From positions 8,770-72,769 of the forward strand of contig JBNKSV010000007.1 of assembly GCA_050297535.1 (NCBI GenBank): a DNA stretch of 64,000 bases, read 5' to 3'. Below the pieces are notes generated by a model. The model saw nothing but the letters and a program-made list of their open reading frames with translations. It was not told the DNA's origin and searched no databases. Positions 1 through 6,909 of the stretch are shown piece after piece. The first letter of the stretch is position 1. Each line of letters starts with the position of its first letter. This DNA comes from JAAGZL01 sp050297535 (GTDB lineage Bacteria > Pseudomonadota > Gammaproteobacteria > Chromatiales > Chromatiaceae). A program made the position numbers and the translations under genes.

Positions 1-280
1 CTCCAAACATCTGCGCCAATGCCTCACGATCACCGGCGGCAAAATCCTGCTGCACCTTGGGAATGGACGCCACCAACTGCGCCATGGAGTGGGCCCTATA
101 TTGCTCTGCGCTCAAACGTCCAACCAATATTTCGTGATACTGATCAAGCTGATGGCGTTCTGCATTCTGCAGAGTATCTTCCATGCGAACATCAGCAACC
201 CAAACGATCATTAATACTACCAATGACAGCAGGGCTAAGGTAGCAATAGTAAAACGCCAGAATATGGACAATTTATTCAT
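1..280 (-). CDS. Membrane-anchored sensor or chemoreceptor, N-terminus only (truncated by window edge)
   Basis: The first 93 codons of a gene running off the left edge. The translation starts MNKLSIFWRFTIATLALL, one hydrophobic signal-anchor helix (about residues 7-28). A polar, Glu/Gln-rich helical stretch follows (RMEDTLQNAERHQLDQYHE). This is the usual opening of methyl-accepting chemotaxis proteins and other sensors whose periplasmic part begins with a long helix (Cache type). The start ATG (278-280) is preceded by a good Shine-Dalgarno, AGGAG, eight bases upstream. Without the C-terminus I cannot tell a chemoreceptor from a sensor kinase or a GGDEF protein. Seen: signal anchor and helix. 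Inferred: sensory role. Confidence 0.6.
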   Translation of the reverse strand, partial: MNKLSIFWRFTIATLALLSLVVLMIVWVADVRMEDTLQNAERHQLDQYHEILVGRLSAEQYRAHSMAQLVASIPKVQQDFAAGDREALAQMFG

Positions 281-322
281 CTCGACTCCTCATTAGCACA
301 TCCCAAACACAGCATGCGTATA

Positions 323-352
323 TTTATAGTTTTTGTGCAATGCCTGTGACAA
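323..352 (-). promoter_or_regulatory. Candidate sigma-70 promoter for the sensor gene
   Basis: On the minus strand TTGTCA (347-352) and TATAAA (323-328) are separated by 18 bases, about 45 bases upstream of the start codon at 280. Spacing and the -10 fit sigma-70; the -35 has one mismatch. The rest of the 281-593 gap holds a small AT-rich hairpin (380-402) and nothing else I recognise. Confidence 0.4.
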
Positions 353-379
353 GCATAGCGTCATCTGAAACAAATACTT

Positions 380-402
380 AAAAAATTCCCAATTATTTGG
401 GA
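380..402 (-). terminator. Weak intrinsic terminator candidate downstream of the patatin gene
   Basis: Six-base-pair inverted repeat TCCCAA/TTGGGA (387-402) with an ATAA loop, followed on the minus strand by a run of six T (385-380). It lies about 190 bases downstream of the patatin stop codon and before the next minus-strand gene, so it could end the transcript of the 3.1-0.6 kb genes. The stem is short and AT-rich, so efficiency is doubtful. Confidence 0.35.
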
Positions 403-593
403 TATTATTTGACGCCCTCATGGGTAATATAGATGCTGAAATACACACGCGCATGCATCAGACACTACTCTATGTGCGCAGTCTCAAGCTAATCAGCATA
501 GGGGAACGTTTATATCATGCGGCTATCAGGTAAAGATCACATATTGCAGGATCAGGCCTGTCTTATCTCGCTTACACAGCCTTTGCTTAAATC

Positions 594-1502
594 CTATATA
601 AGCCTTTCTGCATTCTTGGATAACGCATGCTCGGCCCAATAACGACCAGCAGCAATCAGAGATTTAGCCTTATAGAACTCATGGGTTTGACAGATATTGC
701 TTGGTATTTCGATCAGGATATCAGGGGGGTAGGATGCCAGACGATGACGTGAGATTGCAGCCTGCATGGTATCGATCATCCCTAGCAGCACGTCGGTGAG
801 GCGCAGATCCCGATCCAGTTTCGTCTTGCCGTTAGCCTCCAGGCCGAATCTATCCTGTACGCTGCCCAGGAATTGCTCAATCTTAGAACGATAATTTTCC
901 AGCGTGGTCTTGTGTTCTTCCTGTGGGATAACTCCATAGGGATTGGCCACGTCATATCCAGACAGGCTGACCGCCACGGTAAGGTCGTTGTTTTCAAACA
1001 TAGCAGGGGCGACGGGCAATGGGTTTAACACCCCACCATCCACCAGTGAGCGACCAGCTATTTTTTTTGGTGTAAATATCCCAGGTATTGCAATAGATGC
1101 ACGAATAGCATCAAACAAGTCTCCAGAATTCAACCACACCTCTTTGCGCGCGACGATGTCCGTAGCCACCGCCGAAAAGCTGACCGGAAGGTCTTGGATG
1201 TGGGTATGCCCCACCATCTCTTTCAGGGTATTTATGATCAGGTCACCCTTCATCATCCCGGACTTGGGTGTAAGTGATATATCAAGAAATTTTAAAATAT
1301 CCCATTCCGAGAGCTGACTCACCCACTCGGCATAAACATCCAGCTTGCCGGCACAATAAAAGCCACCGATCAGCGCCCCTATGGAACATCCCACCACGGC
1401 GTCTATCTCAAATCCGCGCTCCTCCAACTCCCTGATAACACCGATATGGGCCAATCCCCGCGCCCCGCCACTGCCCAGAATCAGACTGATCTTTTTCTTC
1501 AT
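594..1502 (-). CDS. Patatin-like phospholipase (RssA/NTE family)
   Basis: A 302-residue patatin-fold lipid acyl hydrolase. The oxyanion-hole glycine motif GSGGARG (residues 10-16), nucleophile elbow GCSIG with Ser40, and catalytic Asp in DGG (Asp155) are all present, so a Ser-Asp dyad is intact. Length and motif spacing match the bacterial RssA/YchK group, cytoplasmic or membrane-associated enzymes acting on phospholipids or lysophospholipids. The ATG at 1500-1502 is preferred (MKKKISLILG). An in-frame GTG at 1515-1517 overlaps the stop of the upstream gene as GTGA and is the alternative. The gene follows a small DUF5619-like ORF and an OpgC-like gene on the same strand, suggesting one transcript. 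The physiological substrate is unknown. Confidence 0.88.
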   Translation of the reverse strand: MKKKISLILGSGGARGLAHIGVIRELEERGFEIDAVVGCSIGALIGGFYCAGKLDVYAEWVSQLSEWDILKFLDISLTPKSGMMKGDLIINTLKEMVGHTHIQDLPVSFSAVATDIVARKEVWLNSGDLFDAIRASIAIPGIFTPKKIAGRSLVDGGVLNPLPVAPAMFENNDLTVAVSLSGYDVANPYGVIPQEEHKTTLENYRSKIEQFLGSVQDRFGLEANGKTKLDRDLRLTDVLLGMIDTMQAAISRHRLASYPPDILIEIPSNICQTHEFYKAKSLIAAGRYWAEHALSKNAERLI

Positions 1503-1513
1503 AATCCTAGGCC

Positions 1514-1855
1514 TCACAGATCCACTGGCAGATAGAAAAACACAAAGCGCCCATCTTCGATATCAAGCATCAGGGTGGCCCCGTGATGGATACCGTAATC
1601 CACATAACCGGGAATCGCGCTGTCCTGGTGGCACTCGCTGACGTGTTGGGGCGATTCAAAGTCCCGGTCACGGTCATACCAGGACAACAGCATGTATTCT
1701 CCCAGACGGGACTCGGCCTCAACATTGGCCAGTTGCATGGCGGCGAGATAGTCTATCAGCGGCCTTTCTGGCTGCAGCCTAATTACATCTATCCCGGAAA
1801 GATCGGCTTCTCTGCGTACTTGGCAAAAATCGCCATTTTTCGAATCCATAGTCAT
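1514..1855 (-). CDS. Small conserved hypothetical protein, DUF5619/AF1514-like
   Basis: A 113-residue acidic soluble protein with no signal peptide or membrane segment. The central block MLLSWYDRDRDFESP, then EC, PGYVDYGIHHG and a C-terminal EDGRFVFFYLPVDL, recalls the small AF1514/DUF5619 family as I remember it; that match is from memory. No catalytic motif is obvious, though a conserved Cys and His are present. It overlaps the possible GTG start of the downstream patatin gene, implying translational coupling. Function unknown. Confidence 0.6.
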   Translation of the reverse strand: MTMDSKNGDFCQVRREADLSGIDVIRLQPERPLIDYLAAMQLANVEAESRLGEYMLLSWYDRDRDFESPQHVSECHQDSAIPGYVDYGIHHGATLMLDIEDGRFVFFYLPVDL

Positions 1856-1872
1856 CCTTTATCTAAATCGCA

Positions 1873-3081
1873 TCAACGAGGTATCCACCTGAACAACACC
1901 CGGTGTTTCACCATTAACCATATACCCAGGATAACCGCACCATGCGCCAGAGTAACCCAAACAAAGCTATCCAAGGACGTATCAGGTAGATTACTGACCA
2001 GCAAGATGGCATACACATGCAGGGTGAACACATACAGCGAGGCCTGCCCCAAAGGGATCAGCAGCCAGCCCAGCACCTTGTTGAATCCCAGCCAATAGCG
2101 TGTCAACAACACATACATGATGATAAACAAGGATACGTTGTTCAATATACGCCCCAGCCCCAGGCGGGTTTTATCGAACAGGAGGTTATGAATATTCTGA
2201 AACGTCTCCGGGGAGAGAAACGGAAACAGGTCCCAGGGCCAGAACAACAGGCTGGGGGCATTTAGGGCCAGGAACATAAACGCCATACTAAGGACTGCGG
2301 CCAAGCGCCCGGCCCAGCGGTTTGCATCCGCCACCAGCCAGCCAAACACCCGATCGTGGTAGAAACCGACCACCAGGCCATTAAAAAACAGCAGTTGCCA
2401 GGTCAGCAATGGAAACCCCAATTCAAACATGGCCGGGGTAATCCGGATCTTCAGAAACAGGTTGGCGATGTATAGGGCCCATGAGGCCAGCAGGACCCAA
2501 CCGACATAGCCGCGCATCAGGGCCATGATGACCAGCGGGGCCAAACTCAGCAACACCACATACAAGCCAAGTATCTGGAACTGATGGGGACCGCTTTGCA
2601 GCGTCAGCGCCTTCCATAGCCACTCCCACCATGGGGCCGTCTCGGGCGGATAGAGGCGATAGGCCTGGAGACGCTCCCCCGGCACCCACCAGTGGGTTAC
2701 GTCGAACATATTTATGAATGGCAACAGACTCAGCAGGGCGATGCTCAATATGACAAACACATTCACCCGATACAGCTTGAAGGCGCGTTGCCACAACTTT
2801 TTCGCCGCCGGGAGCAGTCCTTCAACCCGGGAACGCTTACCGTAGACCATGCCAACCACTATGCCAGAGAGCATCACAAAACCCTCGGCGCTGGAAATGA
2901 TGGCGAAGTGTTCCCAGGCAAACAAAGAGAACAACGAGAAGTATTCGATATGCACCACCACCAGATAGATCATAATGAGGCCGCGCATGAAATCTATACG
3001 CAGATCCCTCTTATCCAGACTAGGATAGGCCCAGCGGTTACCTGTATCCACCGCGCTGCCCAGATTGGGAGGAGTGTTCAT
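1873..3081 (-). CDS. OpgC-family membrane protein (acyltransferase-like)
   Basis: About 402 residues with ten or so hydrophobic helices. The opening RDLRIDFMRGLIMIYLVVVH and the following EHFAIISSAEGFVMLSGIVVG are typical of the OpgC family. Known members succinylate osmoregulated periplasmic glucans in the inner membrane. No opgG or opgH is in this window, so the acceptor is uncertain; many OpgC homologues outside enteric bacteria are probably general envelope-glycan acyltransferases. The start at 3079-3081 (MNTPPNLG) has AGGA five bases upstream and lies 31 bases after cysS. The reading frame stays open further upstream, but that extension would overlap cysS. Confidence 0.8.
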   Translation of the reverse strand: MNTPPNLGSAVDTGNRWAYPSLDKRDLRIDFMRGLIMIYLVVVHIEYFSLFSLFAWEHFAIISSAEGFVMLSGIVVGMVYGKRSRVEGLLPAAKKLWQRAFKLYRVNVFVILSIALLSLLPFINMFDVTHWWVPGERLQAYRLYPPETAPWWEWLWKALTLQSGPHQFQILGLYVVLLSLAPLVIMALMRGYVGWVLLASWALYIANLFLKIRITPAMFELGFPLLTWQLLFFNGLVVGFYHDRVFGWLVADANRWAGRLAAVLSMAFMFLALNAPSLLFWPWDLFPFLSPETFQNIHNLLFDKTRLGLGRILNNVSLFIIMYVLLTRYWLGFNKVLGWLLIPLGQASLYVFTLHVYAILLVSNLPDTSLDSFVWVTLAHGAVILGIWLMVKHRVLFRWIPR

Positions 3082-3112
3082 GTTGTCCTGACCGGTTCCG
3101 GTGTTTGCTGAT

Positions 3113-4498
3113 CTAGCCCCGGCGCCAGCTGGTGCCATCGGCCCCATCTTCCAGCAGGATATTGGCCTCCTGCAGTTGATCCCTGATTCGATCCGCCTCG
3201 GCCCAGTTTTTCTCTTTGCGGGCATCCAGACGTTGTTGGATCAACGCATCAATATCTGCATCGCTCAGGGCATCATCAGCGCTGGCCTCGCCCCGCAGGT
3301 ACGATTCCACATCGTCCTGCAGTATCCCCAACACCGCACCCATTGACCTTAGCTCTGCGGCCAAAGCGGCGGCAACGGCCTCATCTTCCTTGCGGGTACG
3401 GTTTATTTCCCGCACCAGATCGAACATGGCGGCCAGGGCCTCCGGGGTATTGAAATCGTCGTCCATAGCAGCGTTAAATCGCTCACGGAACTGTTCGCCA
3501 CCAGCCGGATCAACTTCCGGCAGACCACGCAGGGCGGTATAGAATCTGGTCAGGGCGCTACGGGCGTTATTCAGGTGTTCATCGTCATAGTTGAGCGGAC
3601 TGCGGTACTGGCTGGTCATAATGAAATAACGCACCTCTTCCGCCCTATACCGTTTCAGGATATCCCGCACGGTAAAGAAATTGCCCAGGGACTTGGACAT
3701 CTTCTCCTCGTTGATGCGCACAAAGCCGTTATGCAACCAGTAGTTGACGAACTTCTTACCGGTGGCCCCTTCCGCCTGGGCGATCTCATTCTCGTGATGG
3801 GGAAAGCTGAGGTCCGCCCCACCGCCGTGGATATCGAAGGTATCCCCCAGGCAGCAGGTGGACATGGCTGAACACTCGATATGCCAGCCGGGCCGACCCT
3901 CACCCCAAGGAGATTTCCAGGTCGGCTCACCCGGCTTGGCCCCCTTCCACAGCACGAAATCCAGGGGATCGCGCTTCTTCTCCTCCACCTCGACCCGCTC
4001 CCCGGCCCGCAGGTCTTCGATAGACTTGCCGGAGAGCTTGCCGTAACCATCGAAACTGCCGACAGAATAGTAGACATCGCCATTGTCGCCCACATAGGCA
4101 TGCCCCTGGTCCAGCAGGCGCTGCACCATGGCGATGATCTCGGCTATATGGGCGGTAGCCTTGGGCTCGGCGCTGGGGCGCAATACGCCCAGGGCGTCCT
4201 CGTCCTCGTGCATGGCGTCGATAAAGCGCTGAGTCAAATCAGAGAAGGGTTCACCGTTCTCGTTGGCGCGCTTGATGATCTTGTCATCAATATCGGTAAT
4301 GTTGCGAACGTAGTTGACTTCGTAGCCTTTGGCTCGCAAATAGCGGTAAATGACGTCAAATACCACCATTACCCGGGCGTGACCCAGGTGGCAGAAATCG
4401 TACACCGTCATCCCGCAGACATACATACTGACCTTGCCCGGCTCTATGGGGATGAACTCTTCTTTCTTGTTGGTGAGATCGTTGTAGACCTTGAGCAT
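3113..4498 (-). CDS. cysS: Cysteinyl-tRNA synthetase
   Basis: A class I aminoacyl-tRNA synthetase of 461 residues that charges tRNA-Cys in the cytoplasm. Seen: the N-terminal MYVCGMTVYDFCHLGHAR block (zinc-ligand Cys and the HIGH-type signature HLGH), a second zinc-site region ECSAMS followed by HGGGADLSFPHHENE, and the KMSKSLGN loop. The C-terminal DALR-like helical region ends with RDQLQEANILLEDG. Start chosen at MLKVYNDL (4496-4498); the upstream in-frame ATG at 4552 would add 18 residues without family support. Length matches the family. Confidence 0.97.
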   Translation of the reverse strand: MLKVYNDLTNKKEEFIPIEPGKVSMYVCGMTVYDFCHLGHARVMVVFDVIYRYLRAKGYEVNYVRNITDIDDKIIKRANENGEPFSDLTQRFIDAMHEDEDALGVLRPSAEPKATAHIAEIIAMVQRLLDQGHAYVGDNGDVYYSVGSFDGYGKLSGKSIEDLRAGERVEVEEKKRDPLDFVLWKGAKPGEPTWKSPWGEGRPGWHIECSAMSTCCLGDTFDIHGGGADLSFPHHENEIAQAEGATGKKFVNYWLHNGFVRINEEKMSKSLGNFFTVRDILKRYRAEEVRYFIMTSQYRSPLNYDDEHLNNARSALTRFYTALRGLPEVDPAGGEQFRERFNAAMDDDFNTPEALAAMFDLVREINRTRKEDEAVAAALAAELRSMGAVLGILQDDVESYLRGEASADDALSDADIDALIQQRLDARKEKNWAEADRIRDQLQEANILLEDGADGTSWRRG

Positions 4499-4599
4499 GT
4501 TCAGATACCAAAAACTAACATCAGCGAATACTCCGTCAGCTATAGCTAGCAACAGTGGTTACAGCAAAAACGCAACGGATAGCCATTATAACAACTATC

Positions 4600-4696
4600 C
4601 CCTCTCCCAAGATTGGGAGAGGGTTAGGGTGAGGGTTGAACAACCTTAAAGTCTACCCCATTATCCCCGACCCTTCTCCCCCAAGGGGAGAGGGTG
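4600..4696. repeat. Two REP-like palindromic repeats in the cysS-ppiA gap
   Basis: The 372-base gap between the divergent cysS and cyclophilin genes holds two palindromes. At 4600-4623 is a near-perfect stem, CCCTCTCCCA...TGGGAGAGGG, followed by GTTAGGGTGAGGG. At 4670-4696 is CCTTCTCCCC...GGGGAGAGGG. The same vocabulary (CCCTCACCCTAACCC, GGGAGAGGG) recurs at 33.9-34.0 kb. These look like dispersed extragenic palindromes of the gammaproteobacterial REP type rather than coding sequence. Confidence 0.65.
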
Positions 4697-4870
4697 GATT
4701 TCATCGGAAAACCACAACCCTGCGCATAGTAAACGAAACCCAGTCGACAACAAAGTGAAACCGGGGTTTCTTGACCCTAGTTTGTGCATTATCATACCCA
4801 TTCTGCGATTACCCGCGGGATGGACCTCGTGCCACCTGCCTTTAGTGTTTGACAAAGGAACAGAACCATT

Positions 4871-5449
4871 ATGAAAAAACTGTTTTCCAGACTTTTTCTA
4901 GCCACCCTGATCGGACTGGGGTTGATGACTACAGCCAATGCCGAGAACACCAAGGTACTGCTAAAGACCAGCATGGGCGACATAGAACTGGAACTGTACG
5001 CCGACAAGGCACCCATTTCCGTACAAAACTTCCTACGTTATGTAGATGAGGGTTTTTATAACGGCACCGTCTTTCACCGGGTCATCAACAGCTTCATGAT
5101 CCAGGGTGGCGGTTTTGACCAGAACATGCAACAAAAGACCACGCATCAAGCCATCCAGAATGAGGCCAAGAACGGGCTGAAGAACAAACGCGGCACCATC
5201 GCTATGGCCCGCCTTACACCTCCCCACTCCGCCACCGCCCAGTTTTTCATCAACCACGTTGACAATACCAACCTGGACTACCCGAGCTACGATGGCTGGG
5301 GTTATGCGGTCTTCGGCAAGGTAACAAAGGGCATGGACACCGTAGACAAGATTGCCGATGTCTACACAGTTACCAGAAACGGTATGCAGAATGTCCCGGA
5401 AAATCCGGTGCTTCTGATAAACGCCAGCCGCGTACCGACCGGCAAATAA
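4871..5449 (+). CDS. ppiA: Periplasmic peptidyl-prolyl cis-trans isomerase, cyclophilin type (PpiA-like)
   Basis: A 192-residue cyclophilin with a Sec signal peptide (MKKLFSRLFLATLIGLGLM...ANA, cleavage about residue 25). The mature domain has the hallmark FHRVI, FMIQGGGF and AQFFIN blocks, placing the catalytic Arg in FHRVI and the Gln/Phe pocket residues. It should isomerise Xaa-Pro bonds of envelope proteins. It is followed 47 bases later by a cytoplasmic paralogue, a tandem duplication with one copy secreted. The Shine-Dalgarno AAGGAA lies upstream of ATG 4871. Confidence 0.93.
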   Translation: MKKLFSRLFLATLIGLGLMTTANAENTKVLLKTSMGDIELELYADKAPISVQNFLRYVDEGFYNGTVFHRVINSFMIQGGGFDQNMQQKTTHQAIQNEAKNGLKNKRGTIAMARLTPPHSATAQFFINHVDNTNLDYPSYDGWGYAVFGKVTKGMDTVDKIADVYTVTRNGMQNVPENPVLLINASRVPTGK

Positions 5450-5496
5450 CAGCAACATACGACAACGCATTTAACTTAGGATAAGAGAGCTATTTC

Positions 5497-5985
5497 ATGA
5501 TCACACTTAAGACAAACTTTGGCGACATCACTATTGAACTGGATGAGGAAAATGCGCCAATTACCTCCGAGAACTTCAAGCAGTACGTGCAAGACGGCCA
5601 CTATGATGGCTGCATCTTTCACCGGGTTATCAATAACTTTATGATCCAGGGCGGCGGTTTCGGCCCTGGTATGCAGGAAAAGGGCACCCGTGATCCGATC
5701 AAGAACGAGGCCAACAACGGACTCAGCAACATGACCGGCACCATCGCCATGGCCCGCACCATGGACCCGCACTCTGCCTCCGCGCAGTTCTTCATCAACG
5801 TGGCCGATAATAAATTCCTGGACTACCCGGGACAGGACGGCTGGGGTTATTGCGTATTCGGCAAGGTCACCGACGGCATGAACGTAGTCAACAAGATCAA
5901 GACCGTTGAGACCGGCTTCAACAGCGGGCACCAGGATGTTCCGGTGGAGGATGTGGTCATCATCAAGGCCGAGATCAGCGAATAG
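5497..5985 (+). CDS. ppiB: Cytoplasmic peptidyl-prolyl cis-trans isomerase B (cyclophilin)
   Basis: A 162-residue cyclophilin without a signal peptide, starting MITLKTNFGDITIELDEE. It has intact FHRVINNFMIQGGGFGPGM and SASAQFFINVADN blocks. Length equals the PpiB family standard. It is very similar in layout to the secreted cyclophilin just upstream, so the pair probably arose by duplication. The order ppiB-lpxH on one strand is common in Gammaproteobacteria (cysS is usually nearby, here divergent), and lpxH starts only six bases downstream. Confidence 0.95.
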   Translation: MITLKTNFGDITIELDEENAPITSENFKQYVQDGHYDGCIFHRVINNFMIQGGGFGPGMQEKGTRDPIKNEANNGLSNMTGTIAMARTMDPHSASAQFFINVADNKFLDYPGQDGWGYCVFGKVTDGMNVVNKIKTVETGFNSGHQDVPVEDVVIIKAEISE

Positions 5986-5990
5986 CGTTA

Positions 5991-6716
5991 ATGATCGACA
6001 CCCTGCTGATATCAGACATCCACCTGTCTGCGGAACGGCCTAATACCGTCGAGCTATTCCTGCGTTTTTTGAGAGACAAGGCGGCACGCAGCCAGCGTCT
6101 GTATATACTGGGTGACCTGTTCGAAGTATGGATAGGCGATGATGATAGATCGCCACCCATACCGGAGGTGTTCAGCGGCCTATCTGATATCTCATCCAGG
6201 GGCTGCCAGCTGTTTTTCATCCGCGGCAACCGCGACTTCCTAGCCAGCGACGGGTTCAGCCGGGAAACCGGCTGCGCCATGCTGAATGACACCGCAGTTA
6301 TAAATATCGACGGCGTCTCCACCCTGCTGATGCATGGGGATCTTTTAGTAACTAACGACGTGGATTACCAACGCGACCGGGTCTACTTGCGCAGTGACGA
6401 ATTCCGGGAAGAGTTTCTAAGCAAACCACTGTCAGAGCGCAAGGTAATCGCAAACGGTATGCGGAAACGCAGTATGGAAACCAAGTCCGAGCTATCCAAA
6501 TCAGTCATGGATGTGGTTGACAGCACTGTAGAAGAGTACCTGCGCAAGCACAACACCTGGCAACTGGTACACGGACACATCCACGTTCCCGGCGAATACG
6601 ACCTGCGCCTGGACAGTAGACCGGCCAGACGTTTCGTCCTGGGGGAATGGCTGGAAGATAGCGGGCACTACCTGATGAGCCAGGGAGACGGCCTGGAGAG
6701 TTGCATCTTCCGGTAG
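5991..6716 (+). CDS. lpxH: UDP-2,3-diacylglucosamine diphosphatase
   Basis: A calcineurin-like metallophosphoesterase of 241 residues that hydrolyses UDP-2,3-diacylglucosamine to lipid X at the inner face of the membrane, step four of lipid A synthesis. Metal-binding blocks are seen in order: DIHLS (Asp/His near residues 9-11), GDLFEVWIGDD, GNRDF, LMHGD and VHGHIHVPG. The start six bases after ppiB implies the same operon. Length matches the family. The stop is followed at once by a repeat element. Confidence 0.95.
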   Translation: MIDTLLISDIHLSAERPNTVELFLRFLRDKAARSQRLYILGDLFEVWIGDDDRSPPIPEVFSGLSDISSRGCQLFFIRGNRDFLASDGFSRETGCAMLNDTAVINIDGVSTLLMHGDLLVTNDVDYQRDRVYLRSDEFREEFLSKPLSERKVIANGMRKRSMETKSELSKSVMDVVDSTVEEYLRKHNTWQLVHGHIHVPGEYDLRLDSRPARRFVLGEWLEDSGHYLMSQGDGLESCIFR

Positions 6717-6830
6717 GTAGGAGCCCGCCCGGCTTTGGCATCCTGCGTCACCCTACCTCCTGCATCCATTCAGTCGTCCTGCGGGCGATGGGCTATGCAT
6801 GATTGGTCGCCCAGGGGACTGGGCTCCTAC
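6717..6830. repeat. Interspersed repeat bounded by GTAGGAGCCC/GGGCTCCTAC
   Basis: A perfect 10-base inverted repeat, GTAGGAGCCC at 6717-6726 and GGGCTCCTAC at 6821-6830, brackets about 94 bases that include GCGGGCGATGGG and TCGCCCAGGGGACTGGG. Similar ends occur at 9306-9377 and a right half recurs at 19116-19140. It is probably a small non-autonomous repeat of a family dispersed in this genome. Confidence 0.6.
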
Positions 6831-6909
6831 TGCCAAATCAAAATACCCCACAAGATTTTCGCCAAGTTGCCGATAAGCTCTTATCTGTGATCAGGAAAAT
6901 CTACATTTT

